A program made the position numbers and the translations under genes. From positions 1 to 25,840 of the forward strand of contig JAEZQD010000114.1 of assembly GCA_023413185.1 (NCBI GenBank): a DNA stretch of 25,840 nucleotides, written 5' to 3'. Positions 1 through 7,573 of the stretch are shown here, one piece after another. A model generated the notes under the pieces. That model ran no database searches, was not told the origin of the DNA, and was given only the letters and a program-made list of their open reading frames with translations. The stretch is from Bacillota bacterium. GTDB lineage: Bacteria > Bacillota > Clostridia > Oscillospirales > Ruminococcaceae. The stretch's first letter is position 1. Each line of letters starts with the position of its first letter.

Positions 1-170
1 TCGTCAAAAAAACTGGGCAAACAAGTAAGCTTGCTTATTATACCATACCATGCGCGCAAAATAACCGATAAAATATTAACAGTTGTTTTTAGCATAATTT
101 CCATCAAACATACAGTGCACGCAAACTGGAGTTTTTGTGCAAAACAAGATAGAGATATTTTGGAACAAAA

Positions 171-202
171 AGTTCGGCGGCTTATGTGTAAGCCGCCGAA
201 CT
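171..202 (-). terminator. Terminator of the first sortase gene
   Basis: A perfect 14-bp stem (171-184 with 189-202) encloses a 4-base loop. On the minus strand it is followed by TTTTG (170 downwards), as expected of a Rho-independent terminator. It lies 15 bases past the stop codon of the sortase at 218-1192. The 170 bases to its left are AT-rich and hold no gene I can support. Confidence 0.85.
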
Positions 203-217
203 CAGGTAAAAGGCAAT

Positions 218-1192
218 TTACAAAACCTTTGTTACCACAACAAAACGCTGCTTTGCGCCGGTATTTAGGTAACGAGAGCAGGTGAAGAAGGTCACCAGCT
301 TTTCACCCGGCGAAACCGAGACCCCCGAGGAGAACAGGCTGCGCGCCTTCGCACTAGCCGCGAGCGAGACAGGGTCGCCGTTGTAGATGCAGGCGTTGTC
401 GGTGTAGATATTCGGCACATAGAACGCCGCGATAACCGCAAGGGTAATATCCTCACCCGGAACAGAAAGCGTAATATAGGGGTTTTGCGACGCAAATGCG
501 GGGGAGGTGTAGGAAAGCAGCTGGTCCATGCGCCCCGAACTGGTTACATTGCCGATAAACGGATACGCGCCGGTACAGTTGCCCCAGTTATGACCAGTAA
601 TTACCGTGTTGCCCTGCATCGCGGCTTTAGAAGACAACGTGCCGGTGTGAACCCAGATTGCGCCAGGCATTTTTCCGTACGCACCGCTTTGCTGCTTAAA
701 CTCATACGAGGTACCGCGCATAACGGGGTAGTTGATGTTGGTTCCGGGAATGCGCAAAAACCCAATGGTATCCGGGTTTGTCGCCTTCCAGCTTGCCAAA
801 TTCTGTTGTCCGTTGCCTGAAACTACGGGGGCACCGTAAGTGATTGCCGTACGGGAGCCGCCTGTGCCGGACTGCGCCGCCTTCGCACGCGCTTCGATGA
901 GTTCCTGCTCCGCCTTTAACTGCGCTTCGGTCATGGCGATGCCCTCGGCAAGCTCAAGAGCCGGCAGGGTAAGGCGGGCGTTCTTGGATAGGATAAAATC
1001 GTTCTGTTTAAAAACGGGTAAGGGCAGCGTATCGGCGACGTTATAGCGACAAACCCCGCCGGCACCCTTGGCGGACAGTGAACCCCACAGGGCGCTGTCG
1101 CACAGAATACCTGCTATCAGCAAGAAGCTAAGCACCGCGCAAAGCCGCACGGGCGCGGTCCAAAGAGTTGCAAGCTTTTTGATTTTATTCAC
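218..1192 (-). CDS. Class B sortase, membrane-anchored
   Basis: This is a cysteine transpeptidase that would cleave a sorting signal on secreted proteins and join them to peptidoglycan or to other proteins outside the membrane. The 324-residue product has one N-terminal membrane helix (about 15-33), an Ala/Glu-rich linker (about 85-110), and a sortase domain from about 134. The catalytic triad is visible: His201 in TGHNW, Cys305 in TFFTCSR and Arg316 in KQRF. The segment TIGFLRIPGTNINYPV and the HNW context are typical of class B. The start is GTG, chosen because GGGAGG sits 8 bases before it. The gene has its own promoter (1267-1296) and terminator. A second sortase lies directly upstream on the same strand. 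No protein with a sorting signal is encoded in the window, so its substrate is unknown. Confidence 0.9.
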   Translation of the reverse strand: MNKIKKLATLWTAPVRLCAVLSFLLIAGILCDSALWGSLSAKGAGGVCRYNVADTLPLPVFKQNDFILSKNARLTLPALELAEGIAMTEAQLKAEQELIEARAKAAQSGTGGSRTAITYGAPVVSGNGQQNLASWKATNPDTIGFLRIPGTNINYPVMRGTSYEFKQQSGAYGKMPGAIWVHTGTLSSKAAMQGNTVITGHNWGNCTGAYPFIGNVTSSGRMDQLLSYTSPAFASQNPYITLSVPGEDITLAVIAAFYVPNIYTDNACIYNGDPVSLAASAKARSLFSSGVSVSPGEKLVTFFTCSRYLNTGAKQRFVVVTKVL

Positions 1193-1266
1193 AGTCAGTT
1201 CCTCCCGGAAAGTAGTTTATCGCACAGCCCATTGTGGGCGCAATGACAATTCGTGCAAACATATAA

Positions 1267-1296
1267 ATTATAACACAAAGAAGCATCATTCTTCAA
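1267..1296 (-). promoter_or_regulatory. Promoter of the first sortase gene
   Basis: On the minus strand TTGAAG (1296-1291), an 18-base spacer and TATAAT (1272-1267) form a SigA-type promoter. It lies about 75 bases before the GTG start of the sortase. The -10 box is perfect and the -35 box matches 4 of 6. Confidence 0.6.
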
Positions 1297-1394
1297 TTAA
1301 AAACCGATAGAATATGGAAATGTTTTTTTGCCGCCTCACGAAGGAAATCTGAAAGTGTTATAGATTACTGAGAAAATTTACGGAAAGATGCAAA

Positions 1395-1424
1395 ACATCC
1401 CGTCCGCAGTTGCGGACGGGATGT
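1395..1424 (-). terminator. Terminator of the second sortase gene
   Basis: A 14-bp perfect inverted repeat (1395-1408 and 1411-1424) with GC-rich arms lies 13 bases past the stop of the lipoprotein sortase. On the minus strand it is followed by TTTGCATCTTT, a weak U-tract. It separates the two sortase transcription units. Confidence 0.75.
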
Positions 1425-1437
1425 AATAAGTTTAGGT

Positions 1438-2400
1438 TTACAGCTTGTGGGTCTTCATAGTCCATTTGGGGTCGAGGTTGCCGGTGTTTTTGGTTACCTT
1501 AACGGCATCCTTATCGGTCTCACCGTCGCGCAACTCACGTGCAATTACGGCAAAACGCTGAATGTTAAAGCCGTCACCCTGCGTTACGCTTTTGGGATAC
1601 TTGCGCGAGCAGGTAATTAAAGTGATGATGTTATCGTCGGTGCTAACAGCAGTGTCGTACTTATACAGCGTGCGAGCCTGCGCATCATCAAGCAGCTTTT
1701 TGTACATATCGTCATCGGGGTTTGGTGCAATGTAGTTGGAGCAGAAGGCGTTAAAGTACACGATGCTGAACACCTTGTAAACCTTGGTTTTGTCGCCCGT
1801 GCTCAGGTAGATGTAGGGATTTTGCTTGGCAAAGTTCTCATCGGTGTAGGATTTGAGCTGTGCAAACATCACGTCGTAATCCTTTTCGTTTCCGATGCGA
1901 AACGGCTCTACGATGTTGGTCCAGTTATGACCGTACAGCAGCATGTTGCGAGAAACTTCGCTGGTGTTCGGAGCGCTTACCTTTGCATCGTAGTAGATTG
2001 CACCGACATACGCCTTTGAACCGCCCAACAGTGAGGCAACCGCCTTGTCCATCTTGGTAGGGTCTAGCGCGCTCTTTTGTCCGTCGATGTCCTTGGTCTC
2101 ATACTTAAAGTTATCCTCTAAAGACTGGAGCACAGGATAGTCGATGTTGGTGTTGGGAATCGAGAGCCAGGATACGGTTTCGGGATTGGTGGTCTTAGCC
2201 GCATCGAGTTTTTTAATCACTTCATCGCTGGTTTTTTCGGGCTCAGCTTCTGATGCGGCGGGTAAGGGCTGAGAAGAAGAAGAAGAAACGTCTGGCTCCT
2301 CCTCCACTGGGTCGTTGCCGCCGCAGGCAGCAAGAGAAAACAGCATCATGGCGCAAAGCATCAGTGCGACTATGTGCTTACCATACTTTTTAATCATCAT
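1438..2400 (-). CDS. Class B sortase, predicted lipoprotein
   Basis: This is a sortase-family cysteine transpeptidase. From the start chosen here it has 320 residues: a lipoprotein signal peptide ending in the lipobox FSLAAC (lipidated Cys26), an acidic, serine-rich linker (about 30-60), and a class B sortase domain. The active-site residues are His158 in YGHNW, Cys264 in TLITCSR and Arg282 in IQRF. The open frame begins six codons earlier at 2418, but GGAGGT lies inside those codons and ends 10 bases before the ATG at 2400, so 2400 is the better start. Sortases are usually held by an uncleaved N-terminal helix, so a lipid anchor is unusual. About 30 lysine-rich residues follow the catalytic domain. 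It has its own promoter and terminator. The substrate is unknown; the neighbouring sortase may be a paralogue. Confidence 0.88.
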   Translation of the reverse strand: MMIKKYGKHIVALMLCAMMLFSLAACGGNDPVEEEPDVSSSSSQPLPAASEAEPEKTSDEVIKKLDAAKTTNPETVSWLSIPNTNIDYPVLQSLEDNFKYETKDIDGQKSALDPTKMDKAVASLLGGSKAYVGAIYYDAKVSAPNTSEVSRNMLLYGHNWTNIVEPFRIGNEKDYDVMFAQLKSYTDENFAKQNPYIYLSTGDKTKVYKVFSIVYFNAFCSNYIAPNPDDDMYKKLLDDAQARTLYKYDTAVSTDDNIITLITCSRKYPKSVTQGDGFNIQRFAVIARELRDGETDKDAVKVTKNTGNLDPKWTMKTHKL

Positions 2401-2433
2401 ATTTTGATATACCTCCATTTAAATAAATCTACT

Positions 2434-2462
2434 AACATAACAAGTGTCATAAACACTTTCAA
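2434..2462 (-). promoter_or_regulatory. Promoter of the lipoprotein sortase gene
   Basis: On the minus strand TTGAAA (2462-2457), 17 bases, then TATGTT (2439-2434), with a TGT just before the -10 box (extended -10). It lies 33 bases before the ATG at 2400. Confidence 0.65.
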
Positions 2463-2652
2463 TTACTGCGCTAAGGAAAAACTTTTACCACAATTGCAGT
2501 TATTTAACCGGAAAAGTGCCCCTGTGCGCCGCTAAAGTCAATAATATAATAATGGCGGGTAAAAAGCAACTACAAATTAAGCGGTTTGGCAGCAAGTTTT
2601 CAAAATATTTACATATATAAATTGCATTAAATACCAATAAAAAGGAGAAGTG

Positions 2653-2685
2653 AAAAACCCCGGTCTTAAAAAGACCGGGGTTTTT
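2653..2685. terminator. Stand-alone bidirectional terminator
   Basis: A 15-bp perfect stem (2653-2667 and 2671-2685) around a 3-base loop, with A5 before and T5 after, can terminate in both directions. No gene ends beside it on either strand. It may insulate the sortase gene from the plus-strand genes, or end a short unannotated transcript. The remaining sequence between 2463 and 2820 is AT-rich and shows no gene. Confidence 0.75.
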
Positions 2686-2819
2686 CGGGGATAGAGACAT
2701 ACATAGCATGGGAAAAGGATGAAGTAGTAGTAATCATAATTATGGACAACACAGTTATAATAGCACATCAAATCAGGAAATTCAACACTATTTATATAAA
2801 ATGTTGAAAGATATTATTA

Positions 2820-3109
2820 AAATAAACAATCAAATCAGTTAGAACATGCAGACGCAGGGTGTTTTCTCTCGGGTTTGCTGCCGGACAACCCTTTGCTGCC
2901 TGTCCCGACAATCATGCATTTGGCATCGTCTACGCGAATTGTGTGGCCGCATAGGGGCAAACATCAATACCGCAACAGTAACACAAAAACCAACAGGCTG
3001 CCTTGTCCATATAAACGAAGCACTGGACCAAAAAGGAACAAACAGGTCTTCTCGCTTTGGCGGCATGCAGGAATTGACTTGTGCTGTTCTTGAACGGGTT
3101 GTCGGGTCA
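2820..3109. other. Unexplained higher-GC intergenic block
   Basis: About 290 bases of mixed composition lie between AT-rich DNA and the DUF4830 gene. Frames are open on both strands (for example through 2846-3172 plus and 2839-3132 minus), but none has a ribosome site, a recognisable domain or protein-like composition. The minus-strand frames are cysteine-rich and broken by stops. It could be a decayed gene or a long structured leader; neither is demonstrated. Confidence 0.3.
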
Positions 3110-3115
3110 TATAAT
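3088..3115 (+). promoter_or_regulatory. Candidate promoter of the DUF4830 gene
   Basis: A perfect TATAAT (3110-3115) lies 57 bases before the chosen start. The best -35 candidates, TTCTTG at 16 bases or TTGAAC at 14, are imperfect, so only the -10 box is well supported. Confidence 0.4.
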
Positions 3116-3172
3116 CTAGTACAAACCGTCAAAAAACCACGGTATCAAGATAAGGGGGATGGGCACTGGATT

Positions 3173-3949
3173 ATGTTTATTATGTCTATGAAACTCGAGA
3201 AACGTAAAATGCTCATGATAGGCGTAGTCGTTGTCGGGCTAGTGCTACTGGGCGTTGGGTTGTGGAGCATTTTTTCCGACAAAGGGGGAGAAAACAAAAA
3301 ATCGAACAAGGGCGGCTATGACGCCTCGAACAACGCACAGCGTGTCACCTTTTTAGAAAACTTCGGGTGGGATGTAAGCGACGAGCCAATTGAGGTGTGC
3401 GAGATTATTCTGCCAGAGAACTTTGATGAGGTGTACAAACGCTACAACGAGCTGCAAAAAACGCAGGGGCTTAATCTTGAAAAATACAAAGGTCGCCGTG
3501 CAAAACGCTGGACGTATACCGTACTCAACTATCCGTCGGACGATGAGGTTCACGCCAATGTCATCGTATGTGATAACAAGATCATTGCTGGTGATATCTG
3601 CTCGGTTGCGTTGGGCGGATTCATTCACGGTTTTTCTGCCGATGAGATAGGCGCCTTCTCCGAACAGGGGCTGCTGGCGTCCGACCTGCCCACCGAGCTA
3701 AACGGCATCGAGAAAAGAGACCCCAGACTCAGCGGACAGGAAGAATCCGAAGAGCCGCAGAACGATGAGAATCAGGGCAATACCGGCGAAGCCGAGGGCG
3801 ATGAGATTAAGGATAGCACAGACAATAAGGATACCACAGAGAACAAAGATACCGCAGAAATGATCGATGAAGTAGAGCAGCAGACAAGAGCGGAGATTGA
3901 AAACGCGCTGGAGATGCTGATTCAGGCGGCAGAGGATAAAGAAGGCTGA
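3173..3949 (+). CDS. Membrane-anchored DUF4830 protein
   Basis: The function is unknown. From the start used here there are 258 residues: a short basic N-terminus, one membrane helix (about 13-33), a Gly/Lys/Asn linker, a globular domain (about 57-153) and a long, strongly acidic Glu/Asp/Asn/Thr tail with NKDTTENKDT-type repeats. The domain pattern (FLENFGWDVSDEPIEV, the NFDEVYKRYNELQK stretch, KYKGRRAKRWTY, IAGDICSVALGGFIHGF) matches DUF4830 as I remember it from Clostridia. The domain most likely lies outside the membrane. The open frame reaches back to 2846, but GGGGG at 3154-3158 and clustered ATGs at 3173, 3182 and 3188 place the start there. The spacing to 3173 is long (14 bases), so the exact start is uncertain. 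Confidence 0.75.
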   Translation: MFIMSMKLEKRKMLMIGVVVVGLVLLGVGLWSIFSDKGGENKKSNKGGYDASNNAQRVTFLENFGWDVSDEPIEVCEIILPENFDEVYKRYNELQKTQGLNLEKYKGRRAKRWTYTVLNYPSDDEVHANVIVCDNKIIAGDICSVALGGFIHGFSADEIGAFSEQGLLASDLPTELNGIEKRDPRLSGQEESEEPQNDENQGNTGEAEGDEIKDSTDNKDTTENKDTAEMIDEVEQQTRAEIENALEMLIQAAEDKEG

Positions 3950-4186
3950 GTACATACAGAGGAATAAACGGCTTTCGGTTTCTTCTGTACAAGGTGCTCT
4001 CGTTGTAAACAATGCTCGGGGTACAAAAGGTGGTGCTGTGCAAGCCTTGGTAAAACCGCACTTGCCTAGTGAACAGACCGATGGTTTTCGTTATTAAAAA
4101 TATCCTGTTACAAAACAGTCCCTATTTCGCCCGTGAGTGTGCTATACTATACAATAATATAATATAGTTTGCGGGGAGGTGCTGTT

Positions 4187-4909
4187 ATGCCGATGCAGCG
4201 GTTAGACAAGTTGATAGCGGGACAGTGCAACCTGTCCCGAACCGATGCAAAAAAGCTGATCGTGTCGGGTAGGGTAACGGTGAATGACGCGGTTGTGCGC
4301 GAGCCGGAGCACAAAGCAAACCCCGACACGGACCGGCTTGCGGTAAACAATGCACTGCTTAAATACAAGCAGTCGATCTACCTTATGTTAAACAAACCCG
4401 CGGGGGTGGTAAGCGCAACCCGCGACGCAAGACAAAAAACGGTGCTTGACCTTGTTCCCGCGCCCCTTGCGCGCAAGGGGCTGTTTCCTGCCGGAAGGTT
4501 GGACAAGGATACCGTAGGCTTTGTTCTGCTTACCGACGACGGGGCGCTTGCACACCGAATGCTTTCACCCAAAAACCATGTGCCCAAAACCTATCTTTGC
4601 GCACTGGACGTGTTGCCCGATGAGGAGGGTCTTTTGCGGCTTACACAGGGCATAGACCTTGGCGACACGACGTGCCGTCCGGCGCGAGTGCGCACGGTAC
4701 AAACCGAGCGGCCCAACTCCATGGAGATTGTTATAACCGAAGGGATGTATCATCAAATTAAGCGAATGTTTGCCGCTGTGGGATGTCAGGTGGTCTACTT
4801 AAAGCGGACTGCCATCGGCGCGCTGCCCCTGGATGAAGATCTGCGCGAAGGGGAGTGCAAAGAAATATTCCACAAAGATGTTGAGAAACTTTTGACACGA
4901 GAAGCTTAA
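4187..4909 (+). CDS. RsuA/RluB-type pseudouridine synthase
   Basis: This enzyme isomerises a specific uridine in rRNA to pseudouridine. The 240 residues comprise an N-terminal S4 RNA-binding domain (about 3-60: RLDKLIAG, DAKKLIVSGRVTVND) and the synthase domain (about 63-225). The catalytic aspartate is Asp106 in PAGRLDKDTVGFVLLTDDG. NKPAGVVSAT and EGMYHQIKRMFAAVGCQV are further family motifs. Small-subunit (RsuA, U516) versus large-subunit (RluB) specificity cannot be settled by eye; the length fits RsuA. The start is the ATG 5 bases after GGGGAGGTG, not the upstream in-frame codon at 4169. An AT-rich stretch with TATAAT at 4158-4163 may be its -10 box. Confidence 0.9.
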   Translation: MPMQRLDKLIAGQCNLSRTDAKKLIVSGRVTVNDAVVREPEHKANPDTDRLAVNNALLKYKQSIYLMLNKPAGVVSATRDARQKTVLDLVPAPLARKGLFPAGRLDKDTVGFVLLTDDGALAHRMLSPKNHVPKTYLCALDVLPDEEGLLRLTQGIDLGDTTCRPARVRTVQTERPNSMEIVITEGMYHQIKRMFAAVGCQVVYLKRTAIGALPLDEDLREGECKEIFHKDVEKLLTREA

Positions 4910-4946
4910 TAAAGTATTGAAAACATAAGAAAAAAACAATTATTAG

Positions 4947-4973
4947 TTAATTTTCATAAACGGTGAAAATTAA
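4947..4973. repeat. AT-rich perfect inverted repeat
   Basis: TTAATTTTCA (4947-4956) and its exact complement (4964-4973) flank a 7-base spacer. It lies 38 bases past the pseudouridine synthase stop and about 50 bases before the msmX -35 box. It could be a weak terminator or an operator; there is no T-tract after it. Confidence 0.5.
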
Positions 4974-5025
4974 GTTTGGATATTAAGCAACTGTTCAGAC
5001 ACCCCCTTTTTTGCTATAGTAAGTA

Positions 5026-5054
5026 TTGTAAGCATAGGGTATATTCAGTATACT
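5026..5054 (+). promoter_or_regulatory. Promoter of the MsmX/UgpC ATPase gene
   Basis: TTGTAA (5026-5031), a 17-base spacer and TATACT (5049-5054) form a SigA-type promoter 25 bases before the ATG. The ribosome site AGGAGG follows closely, giving a short leader. Confidence 0.6.
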
Positions 5055-5079
5055 TCTAATATAAAACAGGAGGTCCATT

Positions 5080-6204
5080 ATGGCTAGTGTTACTCTTAAG
5101 AGCATCTACAAAAGATATCCCGGTGGGGTTACCGCGGTTTCCGACTTCAATCTCGATATTCATGACAAGGAGTTTGTAATCCTTGTTGGTCCTTCCGGCT
5201 GCGGTAAGTCTACAACCCTGCGTATGATTGCAGGTCTTGAAGAGATCTCAGACGGCGAGCTGTACATTGGCGACAGATTGGTAAATGATGTTGCCCCTAA
5301 GGATCGCGATATTGCGATGGTGTTCCAGAACTACGCGCTCTATCCCCATATGACAGTATATGAGAACATGGCGTTCGGCTTAAAGCTTAGAAAAACCCCG
5401 AAGGATGAGATTAAGCGTCGCGTTGACGAGGCTGCTCGCATCCTTGATATTGAGCATCTGCTCGACAGAAAGCCCAAGGCTCTTTCCGGCGGTCAGCGTC
5501 AGCGTGTTGCACTGGGACGCGCTATCGTTCGTGAGCCGAAGGTATTCCTGCTTGACGAGCCGCTCTCCAACCTCGACGCAAAGCTGCGTGCACAGATGAG
5601 AACCGAGCTTTCCAAGCTCCACATCCGTTTGGGCACAACCTTTATCTACGTTACACATGACCAGACCGAGGCTATGACGATGGGTGACCGCATTGTTGTT
5701 ATGAAGGACGGCTTCATCCAGCAGGTTGACACCCCGCAGAACCTGTACGATAGACCTGTTAACATGTTTGTTGCAGGCTTCATGGGATCTCCTCAGATGA
5801 ACTTTATCGATGCAACACTCGTTTCCAAGGATGGCAAGTTTGCGGTAGAGTTCGGCACCGAAGAGAGCAAGTATGTTGTTGAGGTTCCCGATTCTAAGGC
5901 GAAGCCCAAGAATTTCTCCGAGTACGTGGGTAAAGAGGTTGTTCTGGGCATCCGTCCCGAGAACATCCACGACGAAGAGATGTTCCTTTCCGCTGCTAAA
6001 ACCGGCGTAATCGAGTGCAACGTTGAGGTGACCGAGTTAATGGGCGCCGAGACCTACCTGTACCTCAACTGCATCGGCAACAACCTGATTGCCAGAGTTT
6101 CTCCGCGCTGCACCGCAAGAACCGGCGACGTAATCAAGGTTGCTATCGACATCAACAAGATGCACCTGTTTGACAAAGAGACCGAGGAGTGCATCCTGAG
6201 CTAA
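5080..6204 (+). CDS. msmX: Sugar ABC transporter ATPase, MsmX/UgpC type
   Basis: This cytoplasmic ATPase energises carbohydrate import by pairing with membrane permeases (CUT1 family). All nucleotide-binding motifs are intact in the 374 residues: Walker A GPSGCGKS (37-44), Q-loop VFQNYALYPHM, signature LSGGQRQRVALGRA, Walker B VFLLDEP and the switch THDQTEAM. The C-terminal third is the TOBE/OB regulatory domain with GIRPENI. Length and motifs fit MsmX/MsmK/UgpC. No permease or sugar-binding protein adjoins it, and it has its own promoter and terminator. In Firmicutes a lone MsmX commonly serves several distant sugar importers, which I infer here. The ribosome site AGGAGG lies 7 bases before ATG. 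The gene symbol reflects that role rather than proven orthology; ugpC is an alternative. Confidence 0.92.
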   Translation: MASVTLKSIYKRYPGGVTAVSDFNLDIHDKEFVILVGPSGCGKSTTLRMIAGLEEISDGELYIGDRLVNDVAPKDRDIAMVFQNYALYPHMTVYENMAFGLKLRKTPKDEIKRRVDEAARILDIEHLLDRKPKALSGGQRQRVALGRAIVREPKVFLLDEPLSNLDAKLRAQMRTELSKLHIRLGTTFIYVTHDQTEAMTMGDRIVVMKDGFIQQVDTPQNLYDRPVNMFVAGFMGSPQMNFIDATLVSKDGKFAVEFGTEESKYVVEVPDSKAKPKNFSEYVGKEVVLGIRPENIHDEEMFLSAAKTGVIECNVEVTELMGAETYLYLNCIGNNLIARVSPRCTARTGDVIKVAIDINKMHLFDKETEECILS

Positions 6205-6222
6205 TTTAGTCGTACCAGTATC

Positions 6223-6256
6223 AAAGAGGCGTAACGTTTGTTATGCCTCTTTTTTT
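6223..6256. terminator. Bidirectional terminator between msmX and the jelly-roll gene
   Basis: A 13-bp stem with one G-U pair (6223-6235 and 6240-6252) is followed on the plus strand by a run of T to 6256, ending the msmX transcript. It also lies just past the stop of the convergent minus-strand gene at 6285, with TTT after the stem on that strand. Confidence 0.85.
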
Positions 6257-6284
6257 CGCAAAAACCGCCAACCCAAACTACGCG

Positions 6285-6827
6285 TTAGCCTTGGCTTTGG
6301 GCAGCCGCGTCTATCAGCACCAAAACAAGCGAGGAATGGGCGATGTCCGCTGTGTTGTCGTTGTTTATAAGCTCAATCACCTGCCCGGGTTTTTGATGAA
6401 GGCAGAGCACCGTCAATGCGCTGAGCGTCATCTCCACGCCAATTTGGTACGAGCTTTGGGCGGATGCGCTGCCGCCCGCTACGATGTCCCCGTTTACCTT
6501 AACCTCGAGAGCGGCCGTTGTGCCAAACTGCGGCGAGACACAAGCCGTATACCATAACAAAGCAAGGCATTCGTTGTGGATGTTCAGCACCACCTCGCTT
6601 TTGTTTTGCAGCAACGCTTCGTCAAACGTAGAGGAGAAATGGTCAAACAAAACCGGAAACCCTCTCTTCACCTCGCTTTGTGCACCGGTTTGCAGGCAGT
6701 GAACAATACCACTTACGGTAAAAAAACCGCATTTTGTAAAGGCGGTAAGGTCGGGCGGTATTGGTTTGTGTGTGCGTTCGAACAGGTAGTTCTTTGCGCT
6801 AGGATCGGAATGTGTATGCTTATCCAC
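6285..6827 (-). CDS. Putative C1q/TNF-like jelly-roll protein
   Basis: The function is unknown. The 180 residues have no signal peptide or membrane helix. Residues about 33-172 read as alternating beta strands: FTVSGIVHCL, SEVVLNIHNECLALLWYTACVS, ALEVKVNGDIVAGGSASAQ, MTLSALTVLCLHQKPGQVIELINND, SSLVLVLI. The VNGxxVAGG element, the later PGQVIELIN turn and the final hydrophobic strand resemble the C1q/TNF-like C-terminal domain of BclA-type spore-surface proteins. There is no collagen-like Gly-X-Y repeat, and the opening 30 residues are His/Pro-rich. The open frame begins at 6962, but GGAGGG lies 6 bases before a GTG at 6827, so I start there. A SigE-like CATACACT is found upstream. Assignment to the fold is by eye. 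Confidence 0.55.
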   Translation of the reverse strand: MDKHTHSDPSAKNYLFERTHKPIPPDLTAFTKCGFFTVSGIVHCLQTGAQSEVKRGFPVLFDHFSSTFDEALLQNKSEVVLNIHNECLALLWYTACVSPQFGTTAALEVKVNGDIVAGGSASAQSSYQIGVEMTLSALTVLCLHQKPGQVIELINNDNTADIAHSSLVLVLIDAAAQSQG

Positions 6828-6948
6828 CGCGTTCCCTCCAGCATCATGATTACTTGTTATCAGGCAAATTGCCGCCTTGTTGGGGCGGTATAGCCGTGCT
6901 GCACTGCACCTAGAGTAAGCACCTGGCGTTTTATTGCCCCCTATAACG

Positions 6949-6956
6949 AGTGTATG
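6949..6956 (-). promoter_or_regulatory. Possible sporulation SigE-like -10 element
   Basis: On the minus strand CATACACT fits the SigE -10 pattern recalled from Bacillus (CATACAnT). It lies about 120 bases before the GTG of the jelly-roll gene. The matching -35 region (GTAAAAA, 15 bases upstream) is poor, so this is only a suggestion. Confidence 0.2.
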
Positions 6957-7022
6957 CACCAAACTGCCGTGTTTTTACCGAAACCGCGATGTGATGCAAA
7001 AATAAAAGCCCGAAAATAAATA

Positions 7023-7044
7023 CCCCCGCTTTATAAAGCGGGGG
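7023..7044 (-). terminator. Terminator of the bacteriohemerythrin gene
   Basis: A perfect 22-base palindrome (7023-7044) with GC-rich outer arms lies 17 bases past the hemerythrin stop. On the minus strand it is followed by TATTTATTTT, a workable U-tract. Confidence 0.75.
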
Positions 7045-7061
7045 CATTGGGTTAAAAATTG

Positions 7062-7454
7062 CTATTTTACGTACTGCGCAAGCTCTGTATCCACATTCTT
7101 AATGTGGTTAAGCAGCCATCCCGATAACATCGTGTTCATCTTCGCTACCGAAACAATGGTAGGACCATGCTGCGCGATATCGTTTTTCAGGCTCTTTACC
7201 TGTGCGATAAACTCATCGTGTATTTTCTTGTGCTCGGCGCACTTTGGATACGATGAGTTCTTTTGCAGCACTTCCTCGTCAGAAAAATGCTTTACCACGT
7301 AGTTTTCCAAAAATTCTGCGGTCTTTACAACCTCCTGCCGTCCCTTACCCACCGAGCAGGCCGAGTACAACGCATCCATCGCGTCAAACAGGGTCTTGTG
7401 TTGTTCGTCGATCAGGGTTACTCCGATTTTGTAGCTGTCATTCCATGTCGGCAT
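7062..7454 (-). CDS. Bacteriohemerythrin
   Basis: This is a small oxygen-binding di-iron protein of the hemerythrin four-helix fold, usually cytoplasmic, thought to store or scavenge O2 or to serve as an oxygen sensor. All seven expected iron ligands are present in the 130 residues: His19 (DEQHKTLF), His56 and Glu60 (HFSDEE), His75 and His79 (EHKKIHDEF), His117 and Asp122 (NHIKNVDTEL). The N-terminal WNDSYKIGV is also typical. The open frame begins at a GTG six codons upstream (7472), but AAAGGA lies 9 bases before the ATG at 7454, so that start is used. It has its own terminator. TATAAT (minus strand, 7509-7504) is a possible -10 box. The PRPP synthetase gene ends 119 bases upstream on the same strand with no obvious terminator between, so read-through is possible. 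Confidence 0.93.
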   Translation of the reverse strand: MPTWNDSYKIGVTLIDEQHKTLFDAMDALYSACSVGKGRQEVVKTAEFLENYVVKHFSDEEVLQKNSSYPKCAEHKKIHDEFIAQVKSLKNDIAQHGPTIVSVAKMNTMLSGWLLNHIKNVDTELAQYVK

Positions 7455-7573
7455 AGTCGTTTTTCCTTTCACGTCATCCCAATATTGTCGCAGTGCGGCT
7501 TTTATTATAAAAGTTCGAGCCGGTCTAGTGGCTGCGTACTTTGGTTACGCTGTGGGTGTTGCGGCACGAAGGG

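Noticed and set aside
2652..2696. 14-codon ORF reading through the terminator, with GTG after AAAGGAG
   Set aside because: Its codons are the two arms of the terminator stem; a frame through any such hairpin gives a similar peptide. No independent evidence for translation.
5380..5970. 196-residue minus-strand ORF
   Set aside because: Antisense to the msmX ATPase; no ribosome site or recognisable motif.
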